Shown here one piece after another: positions 35,203 through 42,977 of a stretch of 64,000 nucleotides of DNA (the first letter of the stretch is position 1; every line of letters starts with the position of its first letter). The stretch lies in the NCBI RefSeq assembly GCF_045920555.1, contig NZ_CP174509.1, forward strand, positions 5,022,001-5,086,000, given 5' to 3'. The notes beneath the pieces were generated by a model that worked only from the letters and a program-made list of their open reading frames with translations, was not told where the DNA came from and made no database searches. Both the position numbers and the translations under genes were made by a program. This DNA is from Pseudalkalibacillus sp045920555 (GTDB lineage Bacteria > Bacillota > Bacilli > Bacillales > Fictibacillaceae).

Positions 35203-36177
35203 TTAGTTTAAGCTTACTGATTGTTTAAAATGACTTTCCTCTTTTCTATTTGAAACATAACTATGCAAAATCATACCAAGAATGACGATAAAAATACCGC
35301 ACCAAGATAATGGAGAAGGAATTGGTATCGACAAAAATATTAGTTCCCCAGCTAATGCAAAAAGTACTTCCATTGATTGCGTTGCTTCAATAGCAGCTAA
35401 CTTTTGCATATTCCCTCTCACCATATCAGTTGCTTTGAAAAATAAGACAGTAGCAATGACTCCAGAACAAATTGCCACCAATAAAGATTGAAGACTCTGC
35501 CCCTGACTTGGTAATCCTACGGTATAAAAGCCATACAAGGAAAGTAAAAACCAGAATGGAAGACTTGCCAGTGTCATTCCTAACACTCGTTGATACGCAT
35601 CTAGACGCCCTTCACACACATCCATCATTTTACGATTCCCAAAAGGATATGCAAACGATGCTATTAGAACGGGGACGACTCCCAGTAATAGACTTTCTAA
35701 AGAAAGGTGTTTAGCATGTTCAATTTGCATTAGAACAATACCTAACAGGATGATAAGGGACATTGTAAGACCTTTAAAGGGAATTTTCTGTCTTATCTGT
35801 AAAGGCCCATTCTTTGTGTATATCGTTTCAAAAAACAACGGTGCAAGTAAAGTACCTGAAATAATAGTAATTTGCCATGTTCCAGCGATAAGCCAACCAG
35901 GTGAATAAGCAGATGCAAAACATAAAGGAGCATAGAATAATCCAAAACCAACAAAACTGCATGAAACCCATGTTCCTGGTTGTTTTCTCATTTCGTTTAA
36001 GAGTGGTCGTAAATTTTTTCTAATTATTACAATACACAAGAGAAATGGAAGCATAAATATATATCGGAGCGAAGCACTCCAAATCCAACTACCACCCGAC
36101 AACTCCATAGATGCATTAAGAATAAATGTAAAAGCAAAAAAGAAGGCTGCATAAATACCTATTAAAATTGGTTGCAA
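35203..36177 (-). CDS. EamA/EmrE-type drug-metabolite transporter
   Basis: A 324-residue membrane protein with ten helices in two halves, of the 'multidrug resistance efflux transporter' branch of the DMT superfamily (YIFMLPFLLC, AGTWQITIISGTLLAPLFFE, SMEVLFALAGELIFL). Substrate unknown. The frame extends upstream, but GAGGTGA inside the 3' end of gntR points to the TTG at 36177, giving LQPILIGIYAAFFF as the mature N-terminus. Start lies about 8 bases past the gntR stop, so the two form an operon. Confidence 0.82.
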   Translation of the reverse strand: MQPILIGIYAAFFFAFTFILNASMELSGGSWIWSASLRYIFMLPFLLCIVIIRKNLRPLLNEMRKQPGTWVSCSFVGFGLFYAPLCFASAYSPGWLIAGTWQITIISGTLLAPLFFETIYTKNGPLQIRQKIPFKGLTMSLIILLGIVLMQIEHAKHLSLESLLLGVVPVLIASFAYPFGNRKMMDVCEGRLDAYQRVLGMTLASLPFWFLLSLYGFYTVGLPSQGQSLQSLLVAICSGVIATVLFFKATDMVRGNMQKLAAIEATQSMEVLFALAGELIFLSIPIPSPLSWCGIFIVILGMILHSYVSNRKEESHFKQSVSLN

Positions 36178-36184
36178 ACAGAGC

Positions 36185-36850
36185 TCACCTCGACTCCGTT
36201 TGTTGTGTAAGCAGTTCGCCAAGACTTAGCCAGTTTTCCTCTACAAGACGGACAACTGTTTCGTATTCCCGATTTTTACAAGCTGATATAATTTGATTGT
36301 GCTGCCCAACCGAATTCAACCCTTTTAACGTTGTAAATTGTGAAATCTCTAAACGTTGAATTTTAGGTAGACTGCGTTCTAATGCGAATACTATTTCAGG
36401 GTTGCCAGACACGTCTAAGAAAACCTTGTGAAAAGTTCCATCTGCCTCAATCGCCTTAATTACATCACCTTTTTCAATTGAAAGTCGCAATTTCTTATTA
36501 CTAAACTCTAATTCTTCAATATCCGTTTCCTTTAATATAGGACATGCAAGTCGAGCAGCTAAAGCATGTAAAACTGCTACAACAGTAAAAGCATGTTTCG
36601 CCTCCTCTAATTTTAATGGTGCTACACGAGTAGATGACCCTGGAAGTGACTCAACAAGTCCTTCATCTTCAAGTCGTTTAAGGGCTTCCCTAACAGGGGT
36701 GCGACTAATTTCAAACTTCTCTGCTAATTCTTTGTCATTTAAGCGTTCTTCTGGATGTAATTCCAAGGTGATAATCGACTTTTTTAGAGTTTGATATACT
36801 TCATCTCTAAATGACAAACGTTTAATTGGTTGTATTATGTCTTTTTCCAT
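36185..36850 (-). CDS. GntR-family (FadR/FCD) regulator
   Basis: A 221-residue regulator: N-terminal winged helix (DKELAEKFEISRTPVREALKR in two pieces, about 40-60) and C-terminal FCD ligand domain with metal-binding His candidates (FHKVFLDVSGN). Probably controls the co-transcribed DMT transporter and itself through the palindrome at 36851-36877. No Shine-Dalgarno is visible before either ATG (36868 or 36850); a promoter places +1 at the ATG of 36850, suggesting a leaderless transcript. Confidence 0.88.
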   Translation of the reverse strand: MEKDIIQPIKRLSFRDEVYQTLKKSIITLELHPEERLNDKELAEKFEISRTPVREALKRLEDEGLVESLPGSSTRVAPLKLEEAKHAFTVVAVLHALAARLACPILKETDIEELEFSNKKLRLSIEKGDVIKAIEADGTFHKVFLDVSGNPEIVFALERSLPKIQRLEISQFTTLKGLNSVGQHNQIISACKNREYETVVRLVEENWLSLGELLTQQTESR

Positions 36851-36877
36851 AAAACCAATATATCGCATATTGGTTTT
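36851..36877. promoter_or_regulatory. palindromic operator of the gntR gene
   Basis: AAAACCAATAT and ATATTGGTTTT form 11-bp perfect arms around ATCGC, ending immediately before the ATG at 36850. It covers the -10 and spacer of the promoter below. Probable GntR autoregulation site. Confidence 0.7.
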
Positions 36878-36885
36878 ATTGACAA
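36857..36885 (-). promoter_or_regulatory. gntR promoter (leaderless arrangement)
   Basis: On the minus strand TTGTCA (36885-36880) is followed after exactly 17 bases by TATATT (36862-36857), then GGTTTT and ATG. Normal -10 to +1 spacing puts the first transcribed base on or beside the A of the start codon. Confidence 0.55.
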
Positions 36886-36904
36886 TTATTACTTCAACTA
36901 AACT

Positions 36905-37340
36905 TTTTTTGCGTCAATACTGATTCTACAACTGGGAGAGGAAGGTCGATCAACTATGGTACGGTAGAGCCCATCCGTTAGTCTGACTCCACCGACAAAG
37001 GTGCTTATTCGGGAGTTCATCTGGTGCCGAATTAGCCTTGGAAGCAGCGAGTAAAGTACGACTCTTTATATACGAACCGCCTTTCATTATTAATGACGGC
37101 CGTGCACCGTACCAGTGGAACGGCGCATTCTGAATGGTCAGGTCAGGACCATTCGGCAGTTATGATGGCTCCTGTTTCTCCACGCCACTGAGCATTCACC
37201 CTCCTCCCCCATGTAAAGTTATAAAACATATTCCTTAGTTTTTCGATCAGATTTATAAGTTTAAATATTCTGATAAAATTTTCAGAAAAAGCTTGAACTT
37301 CCCTCTGATTTGATGTAAGTTTAATCAAAATTGAATAATT
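36905..37340. other. unassigned region between gntR and the S-box
   Basis: No gene is recognised. GC-richer than its surroundings, with a GAATGGTC/GACCATTC hairpin (37132-37154) and several short inverted repeats. On the minus strand a stop-to-stop frame of about 60 codons (about 36955-37150, containing APFHWYGARP and MKGGSY) lacks a convincing start and has no family I can name. It could be a gene remnant or a structured RNA. Confidence 0.35.
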
Positions 37341-37344
37341 GAAT

Positions 37345-37459
37345 TTCTTATCAAGAGAGGTAGAGGGATTGGCCCGATGACACCTCAGCAACCATCAACG
37401 TGCTCAACGTTGAAAAGGTGCTAATTCCAGCAGGTTCCTTGAACTTGTAAAGATAAGAA
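37345..37459 (+). promoter_or_regulatory. SAM-I riboswitch (S-box) aptamer
   Basis: Canonical S-box elements are present: P1 strands CTTATC (37347) and GATAAG (37452), AGAGGTAGAGGGA, GGCCCGATGA with CTCAGCAACC, and GGTGCTAATTCCAGCAGG. When SAM binds, P1 forms and the downstream terminator is allowed. Confidence 0.95.
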
Positions 37460-37480
37460 GAATGACAGATCTACATACAA

Positions 37481-37515
37481 AAGTCTTCTTCTTAGGAAGG
37501 CTTTTTTCTTTTTTT
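37481..37515 (+). terminator. S-box-controlled terminator
   Basis: AAGTCTTC (37481-37488) pairs with GAAGGCTT (37496-37503), followed by a long T tract. TAAGAAGAA (37454-37462), the 3' strand of P1, is exactly complementary to TTCTTCTTA (37486-37494), giving the antiterminator used when SAM is low. Confidence 0.9.
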
Positions 37516-37546
37516 ATAGCGTCTTACCAACTAAGGAGGATCATTG

Positions 37547-38659
37547 ATGTACAAATTTGAAACGAAACTAGCGCAGATCGGAAACCGCAGTGAGAGCGTG
37601 ACAGGAACAGTCAATCCACCAGTATACTTTTCAACTGCCTATCGACACGATGGAATCGGCCAATCGACCGATTATGATTATATTCGAACAGGAAATCCAA
37701 CACGAAAGGTTCTTGAAGAGACCATCGCCGACCTTGAAGGCGGTGAACAAGGATTCGCATGCAGTTCTGGGATGTCTGCCATCATGACCTTACTCTCGTT
37801 ATTCCAGTCAGGAGACGAATTTATCGTTTGTAAAGATTTATATGGAGGTACTTACCGGTTGTTTGAAAAAGGTTTCCGTAAATGGGGGCTTGACTGCAAG
37901 TATGTAGATACGTCAGACGCAACATCGATTGAAAAAGCCGTCACAAACCAAACGAAAGCGATTTTCATCGAGACACCGACCAATCCGCTTATGGAAGAAA
38001 CAGATATACCAACCGTTGCTGCGATTGCCAGGGAACATGGATTGTTGCTCATTGTCGACAACACATTCTACACACCTCTATTGCAACGACCGATCGAGCT
38101 TGGGGCGGATATCGTCATCCATAGTGCCACCAAATATTTGGGAGGTCATAATGACGTGCTGGCAGGGTTGATCGTTGCGAAAGGAAAAGAACTGTGTGAC
38201 TCATTGGCAGACCACCATAATGCCGTAGGTGCTGTTTTGAGTCCCTTCGATTCCTGGTTGTTGATGAGAGGTATGAAAACATTATCATTGCGCATGGAAA
38301 AACATCAGGTAAACGCGCTGCGGATCGCTGACTACTTGTCAAAACACGAAGCTGTCACCGATGTGCTATACCCCGGTCGAGGCGGGATGCTCTCTTTCCG
38401 GATCATCGATGAATCCTGTGTCGATCCGTTTTTACAAGCCCTATCGCTGATAACCTTTGCGGAAAGCTTAGGAGGGGTAGAGAGCTTCATCACCTATCCT
38501 GCCACCCAAACACATGCAGATGTACCAGAAGAAATTCGAATAAAAAACGGTGTCTGTAACAGACTGCTCCGGTTTTCTGTTGGGATAGAAGATACAGATG
38601 ACCTCATCAAAGATTTAGAGCAATCACTAACAAAAGCATGTACGGAGGTATTAACATGA
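37547..38659 (+). CDS. metI: cystathionine gamma-synthase / O-acetylhomoserine thiolyase
   Basis: A 370-residue Cys/Met-metabolism PLP enzyme. The PLP lysine is in HSATKYLGGHNDV (around 197), with YDYIRTGNPTR, GFACSSGMSAI and IVDNTFYTPLLQ conserved. It condenses acyl-homoserine with cysteine or sulphide in methionine synthesis. Length and sequence match B. subtilis MetI. ATG at 37547 follows AAGGAGG. Under S-box control and overlapping metC by 4 bases. Confidence 0.94.
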   Translation: MYKFETKLAQIGNRSESVTGTVNPPVYFSTAYRHDGIGQSTDYDYIRTGNPTRKVLEETIADLEGGEQGFACSSGMSAIMTLLSLFQSGDEFIVCKDLYGGTYRLFEKGFRKWGLDCKYVDTSDATSIEKAVTNQTKAIFIETPTNPLMEETDIPTVAAIAREHGLLLIVDNTFYTPLLQRPIELGADIVIHSATKYLGGHNDVLAGLIVAKGKELCDSLADHHNAVGAVLSPFDSWLLMRGMKTLSLRMEKHQVNALRIADYLSKHEAVTDVLYPGRGGMLSFRIIDESCVDPFLQALSLITFAESLGGVESFITYPATQTHADVPEEIRIKNGVCNRLLRFSVGIEDTDDLIKDLEQSLTKACTEVLT

Positions 38660-39840
38660 GTCACCGAAATCAACTTTCATTTGAAACGAAGCTGCTTCAC
38701 AATGAGCATAAAATCGATCCGACGACAGGCTCGGTCAGTGTACCGATCCATCCCTCTTCTACCTATCACCAGTTCGATATCGACCAGTTCGGAAAATACG
38801 ATTACAGCCGTTCATTAAATCCGACAAGGGAGGCATTGGAAGATACAATCGCTTCGCTGGAAGAAGGGACGAGAGGTTTCGCTTTTGCATCTGGAATGTC
38901 TGCGATCTCAACCGCTTTCCTCCTTCTGTCGCAGGGTGACCACGTTCTCATCTCTGAAGACGTATACGGCGGTACCTATCGGATGGTGACAGAGGTACTA
39001 TCAAGATACGGAATTGACCATACATTTGTGGATATGACCGACCTTACAAAAGTTGAAAAGCAGATCCGTCCAAATACGAGAGTGGTTTATGTAGAAACGC
39101 CTTCGAATCCGTTGCTGAAAGTTTCAAATATCGAATCGATTGCAAAGCTGGCGAAACAAGCAGGCGCCCTTACATTTGTCGATAATACGTTTTTGACCCC
39201 GGCAATACAAAAGCCATTGGAACTTGGAGCCGATGTCGTATTGCACAGCGCGACTAAATTTTTGTCAGGCCATAGTGATGTCGTAGCCGGTCTTGCCGTC
39301 GTTAAAGATGAGGCGATCGGAGAAAGATTGGCATTCTTGCAAAACTCATTCGGCGCAGTCCTAGGAGCTCAAGATTCATGGCTGGTACTCCGCGGATTGA
39401 AAACACTTCATGTAAGACTTGAAAAATCGATGGAATCTGCCGGGAAAATCGCTCGCCATCTCCAAGGACATCCATTGGTGAAGCACGTCTATTATCCTGG
39501 ACTTCCAGATCACAATGGGTATCAATTGCAAAATAGCCAGGCAACTGGTCCAGGGGCAGTCCTTTCTTTTGAGCTTGAAAATGAAAGTGTCTTACGATCA
39601 TTCGTCGCAAAGGTGCAATTGCCTGTATTTGCAGTTAGTCTTGGGGCAGTTGAATCTATCCTTTCCTATCCCGCGAAAATGTCACATGCTGCGATGCCAG
39701 AAGTGGAACGGAGACGGAGAGGAATCACGAATTCGTTGTTGCGATTATCAGTCGGTCTTGAAAATCCAGATGACCTCATCCAGGATTTTGTGACAGCCCT
39801 GGAACACCAGGTCAATGTTGGAGCAACAACAGGCTATTAA
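38656..39840 (+). CDS. metC: cystathionine beta-lyase
   Basis: A 394-residue PLP enzyme of the same family. The PLP lysine is in HSATKFLSGHSDVVAG (around 205), with YDYSRSLNPTREALE and GFAFASGMSAIST. It cleaves cystathionine to homocysteine, the step after MetI. The ATG at 38656 overlaps the metI stop (ATGA) and has CGGAGG upstream; the same metI-metC order occurs in B. subtilis under an S-box. Confidence 0.94.
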   Translation: MSHRNQLSFETKLLHNEHKIDPTTGSVSVPIHPSSTYHQFDIDQFGKYDYSRSLNPTREALEDTIASLEEGTRGFAFASGMSAISTAFLLLSQGDHVLISEDVYGGTYRMVTEVLSRYGIDHTFVDMTDLTKVEKQIRPNTRVVYVETPSNPLLKVSNIESIAKLAKQAGALTFVDNTFLTPAIQKPLELGADVVLHSATKFLSGHSDVVAGLAVVKDEAIGERLAFLQNSFGAVLGAQDSWLVLRGLKTLHVRLEKSMESAGKIARHLQGHPLVKHVYYPGLPDHNGYQLQNSQATGPGAVLSFELENESVLRSFVAKVQLPVFAVSLGAVESILSYPAKMSHAAMPEVERRRRGITNSLLRLSVGLENPDDLIQDFVTALEHQVNVGATTGY

Positions 39841-39894
39841 AAACTAGTGTACTACCTCCCTATCAATGAACCTTTCTGGGCCTTTATCTGGTAA

Positions 39895-40656
39895 ACTGGA
39901 ATCAGAATGTCGAAGTAGGCTATAGAGAACATAGATTGAAAGAAAAAATCGTAGTACAGCCCGCGAAAATGATGCCAGCTGCCTACAATCGCTTTAGTTT
40001 ACGTCTTTCAAAAATGAAGTCAGACAAAGTCGGCTCGATTCTAAGCAAATTTTTGAAAGAGTGCCGTGTGGCCGTGATTACAAGTACTGGGGTCACTTGA
40101 AAACGGAAGAACCATTCGATGTCTATAGTGACGGGGATTACAGTTCCCGCGTGATTCCAATTGATACAGAAGTCGATGATCTTGAGGTCACTCATATCTA
40201 TTACGACACAAAGCATACAACGTGGATAAAACTATCGTCTGTCCCCCTGCCCCAGTTTAGGGAGGCTGCTGAAAAAGAACAATCGGGTCGATTTCCGAGG
40301 TGAACATCGGGTTGAATGGCGGAACATTGAACCCGGAACCACATGAAAAAGAAACCGCTCCCCTTGTCGTCGAAGAACTGAAGAAAGACAAGGGGGATAT
40401 CGTCCTGCTTGTCCCTGGCTGAGGTGCCTGCCATAACATACACGGTCTGTATGCTCGAGCTTTAGAGAATTCAGGAATTTCAACCGTCATGATCAGCCCG
40501 GGGATTGCAGAAAAACTGAACATACCAAGAGCGTTCATGCCTGGCTTCAAACTAGGGCGTCCATGCGGTGAGCCGTTTGATTTCAAAACCAGGACGGACG
40601 TGGTCAACGAGATGCTGAAGCTGCAACAAAGCCAGCAGAAAAAATCCAACTTATGA
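39895..40656 (+). pseudogene. glycine/sarcosine/D-proline reductase 'selenoprotein B' family relic with TGA in UxxC motif
   Basis: Pieces in different frames read continuously as one ~250-residue protein: MMPAAYNRFSLRLSKMKSDK, CRVAVITSTGV, then (shifted) HLKTEEPFDVYSDGDYSSRV, then (shifted) GSISEVNIGLNGGTLNPEP and IVLLVPG-TGA-GACHN...FMPGFKLGRPCGEPFD. This is the pattern of the GrdB/PrdB-like reductase family, in which the redox centre is U-x-x-C. The TGA at 40420-40422 occupies the U position with the Cys three residues on. Frameshifts near 40088, 40220-40250 and 40280 make it non-functional as a single product. A SECIS-like hairpin follows the TGA. Confidence 0.72.
40437..40453 (+). promoter_or_regulatory. 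SECIS-like hairpin after in-frame TGA
   Basis: CATAC (40437-40441) and GTATG (40449-40453) form a five-pair stem with apical loop ACGGTCT. The loop GGTC begins 21 bases past the TGA; bacterial SECIS elements have a GGU/GGUC-containing apical loop at about this distance. Confidence 0.45.
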
Positions 40657-40738
40657 AAAATGAGAGTGACCAGCTTGTGATTAACGGGGTTAAATAGCGT
40701 AATATTCACAGGCGGTTACCCAAAGGAATTCACAAGAA

Positions 40739-40764
40739 AAAGAGCTTTTTCAAGCTCTTTTTTG
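40739..40764 (+). terminator. rho-independent terminator after the selenoprotein relic
   Basis: AGAGCTT (40741-40747) pairs with AAGCTCT (40752-40758) across TTTC, preceded by A and followed by a T run. Confidence 0.8.
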
Positions 40765-40841
40765 ATGCTTATAGACAATTGGAATTACTCCTTTAAAGCG
40801 CCCCTACTATGTCCACGATTAGTTGAAGAAATGACCTGAAA

Positions 40842-41459
40842 TTATCTCTTTTCAAAAGCTAATTTCATTCCTAGGGTTATCAACATAAATCCTGTTAATC
40901 GTTGAAATACAGAAAGAAATGATGGTTTATTGAACCATACTCGAATATAATTGATCAAATTAACATAGAAAAACAACCATATAAAAGTTATTAAAACTGG
41001 TGTTATCCCTATGATAATCATCTGTAATAAAGTATGCTCGCCAGGTACGATAAATTGCGGTAAAAATGACATAAAGAAAATAACGGCTTTAGGGTTAAGC
41101 ACATTCGAGAACATTCCTTGCAAGAAATAAGAACCTTTAGATGTTTTCTCCAAAGTGGTGGTATCCGAGGTTAAGTTTGGCTTTTTTGAAAAAAGTGTAA
41201 ATATCCCCATCAAAATAAGAAATGCAGCTCCAGTATATTTAATAATTTTAAAAAGTAAAACAGAGTTAGCAATGATAGTAGATAAACCAAGAACCGCAAT
41301 TGCTATATGAATTGTAATACCTGTACAAACACCCCCAACAGTTCTAAAACCTACTCCTTTTCCCTGAACAAGTGTATTTTTAGTGACTAATACTGTATCA
41401 GCACCAGGGGTAAGTGCAATCAATAAGGTTGTTATTACAAATAAATAATAATGATCCAT
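40842..41459 (-). CDS. LysE/RhtB-family amino-acid exporter
   Basis: A 205-residue membrane protein with six hydrophobic segments. The N-terminal TPGADTVLVTKNTL is the LysE-family signature, and VLNPKAVIFFMSFLPQF (around 118-134) is also diagnostic. It exports amino acids or derivatives. GGAGGGAGAGGG lies upstream of the ATG. Neighbouring amino-acid catabolic genes make a link to proline derivatives possible but unproved. Confidence 0.88.
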   Translation of the reverse strand: MDHYYLFVITTLLIALTPGADTVLVTKNTLVQGKGVGFRTVGGVCTGITIHIAIAVLGLSTIIANSVLLFKIIKYTGAAFLILMGIFTLFSKKPNLTSDTTTLEKTSKGSYFLQGMFSNVLNPKAVIFFMSFLPQFIVPGEHTLLQMIIIGITPVLITFIWLFFYVNLINYIRVWFNKPSFLSVFQRLTGFMLITLGMKLAFEKR

Positions 41460-41753
41460 AATAGCCCTCTCCCTCCACTAGACTTTATCATCCTAATATT
41501 ATCATAAAAGAGGGTTATATCTGGCCCTTAAAAGGAAAGAGCACTACCCTTGTTCAAGAATAGCGCCCGATCGTGGTAAATTAGGATCTTCTTTTAATTT
41601 TCTTTCTATATTTTCAACTAAACCAGACGAGCACCAATAAACCATATATTGCCAAATTATTCCATAATTATACTAAATGGAAATAAAGGTTTGTAATCAA
41701 ACGTGGAAGAGAGAGAAATTAAAATATTAAAGCATTTTTCATGATACTGTAAC

Positions 41754-42731
41754 TTAAAACTGAATACTAGTCCCTACCTTATTTTCAATTGCTTTGTTGT
41801 AAAAATATTGGGCTACAACAATATCCACAACAGCTAGTCCAACTGATTTAAACACGGTGATTTCTTGATCGCTGACTCTGCCCTTATATTCTCCGTTTAC
41901 AATTTGCCCAAGCTCTCCATAGATGTCGCTTGGCTTAAAAATTCCTTCGTTTATCGGAACTTGTAAATCACCAGTCTCTTCTAATGCTGCTTCTCTAGAT
42001 TCCACTACTACTTTGTCGGCTAGAGAAATTACATGAGATGGTAACTCTTGCATTGTTGGTCTAAATGAACCTACTGCATTGACATGAACACCCGGTTTTA
42101 ATGACTCTGAAAAAACTGGTGTTGAAGAATTTGTTGTAGTTACAATAATGTCAGCTTCTCGTACTGCTTCGTTTGAGTCTGAATATACTCGAACACGTTT
42201 ATTATATTTCTTTCTAATATATTCACTAAATTCTTGTGCTTTTTGTTCTGTTCGGTTATAAAGTAAGATCTCTTCAATGTCTCGAACAGCGAGTACAGCT
42301 TCAACTAAACCTTTTGCTTGTTCTCCTGTACCGATAATACATAACTTTTTTGAATCTTGACGGGATAAATGTTTCGTTGCTACACCTGATAAGGCGCCTG
42401 TTCTAATCATTGTTAAATAAGAGCCTTCCAAAAGAGCGGTTGGTTCTCCTGTTTTGAAGTCTGATAGTATCACAATACCATTTATGGTTTTCTTCCCTAA
42501 TTTCTTGTTATTTGGAGCTACGGTTGCTACTTTTAATCCAATGCTCCCGAGTTCTTCAGCCACGGAAGGCATTACTAATGCAGTATTTTGACCACCATCA
42601 AAGGGTAAGGCAGCACGAATAGGTGTAACTGTTCTTTCTTCTGAAAATTCCTTTAATGCGACAGCTACGTATTCAATGATCTCATTCATATCTACTAAAC
42701 TTTTTTGTTCATCAGTATTTAAGATTAACAT
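41754..42731 (-). CDS. ornithine cyclodeaminase/mu-crystallin family protein, possible pyrroline-2-carboxylate reductase
   Basis: A 325-residue OCD/mu-crystallin protein with a Rossmann motif IIGTGEQAKGLVEAV (around 137-151) and the substrate side GLKVATVAPNN and TALLEGSYLTMIRTGA. Members include ornithine cyclodeaminase, alanine dehydrogenase and delta1-pyrroline-2-carboxylate reductase. The adjacent D-proline/hydroxyproline-type dehydrogenase, which makes a pyrroline-2-carboxylate, favours the last. AAAAGGATG site. Separated by about 250 bases from the next upstream gene. Confidence 0.82.
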   Translation of the reverse strand: MLILNTDEQKSLVDMNEIIEYVAVALKEFSEERTVTPIRAALPFDGGQNTALVMPSVAEELGSIGLKVATVAPNNKKLGKKTINGIVILSDFKTGEPTALLEGSYLTMIRTGALSGVATKHLSRQDSKKLCIIGTGEQAKGLVEAVLAVRDIEEILLYNRTEQKAQEFSEYIRKKYNKRVRVYSDSNEAVREADIIVTTTNSSTPVFSESLKPGVHVNAVGSFRPTMQELPSHVISLADKVVVESREAALEETGDLQVPINEGIFKPSDIYGELGQIVNGEYKGRVSDQEITVFKSVGLAVVDIVVAQYFYNKAIENKVGTSIQF

Positions 42732-42869
42732 ACTTTTTCATCCTTTTCTGCTGATATCATACCTGTATCTTTTTTACTTGAAAAATCGGAAGCCTATTTG
42801 TCAGTAACGTCCTAAGCCAAAACCATTGACCTAGAAAACCTTTAAAATCCCTTGCCTCTTGTTAATTAA

Positions 42870-42977
42870 TAAACACCCCTAAGTGATCAACGGTAACTAT
42901 ATAACGTTTATTAATTTCTTAATTTGTTCAGCTGAATTATCAATAGCTACTCTTGCGAAGCGTGAAATTCATTTGGA
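42870..42977 (-). other. short gene-less gap with a possible coding remnant
   Basis: On the minus strand a short frame ends FARVAIDNSAEQIKKLINVI then TAG (about 42900-42970). It could be the tail of a lost gene, for example a DapA-family deaminase of hydroxyproline catabolism, but no diagnostic motif is present. Confidence 0.2.

Noticed and set aside
34994..35206. 70-codon plus-strand frame upstream of the BCCT gene
   Set aside because: No ribosome binding site or recognisable family; it lies next to the operator region and is probably chance, though a decayed gene cannot be excluded.
37143..37391. 82-codon minus-strand frame overlapping the S-box
   Set aside because: It runs antisense through the riboswitch aptamer and shows no family resemblance.
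40420..40422. Reading the TGA as a functional selenocysteine codon of an active gene
   Set aside because: At least three frameshifts upstream break the gene, so I treat it as a relic even though the local motif and hairpin look right.
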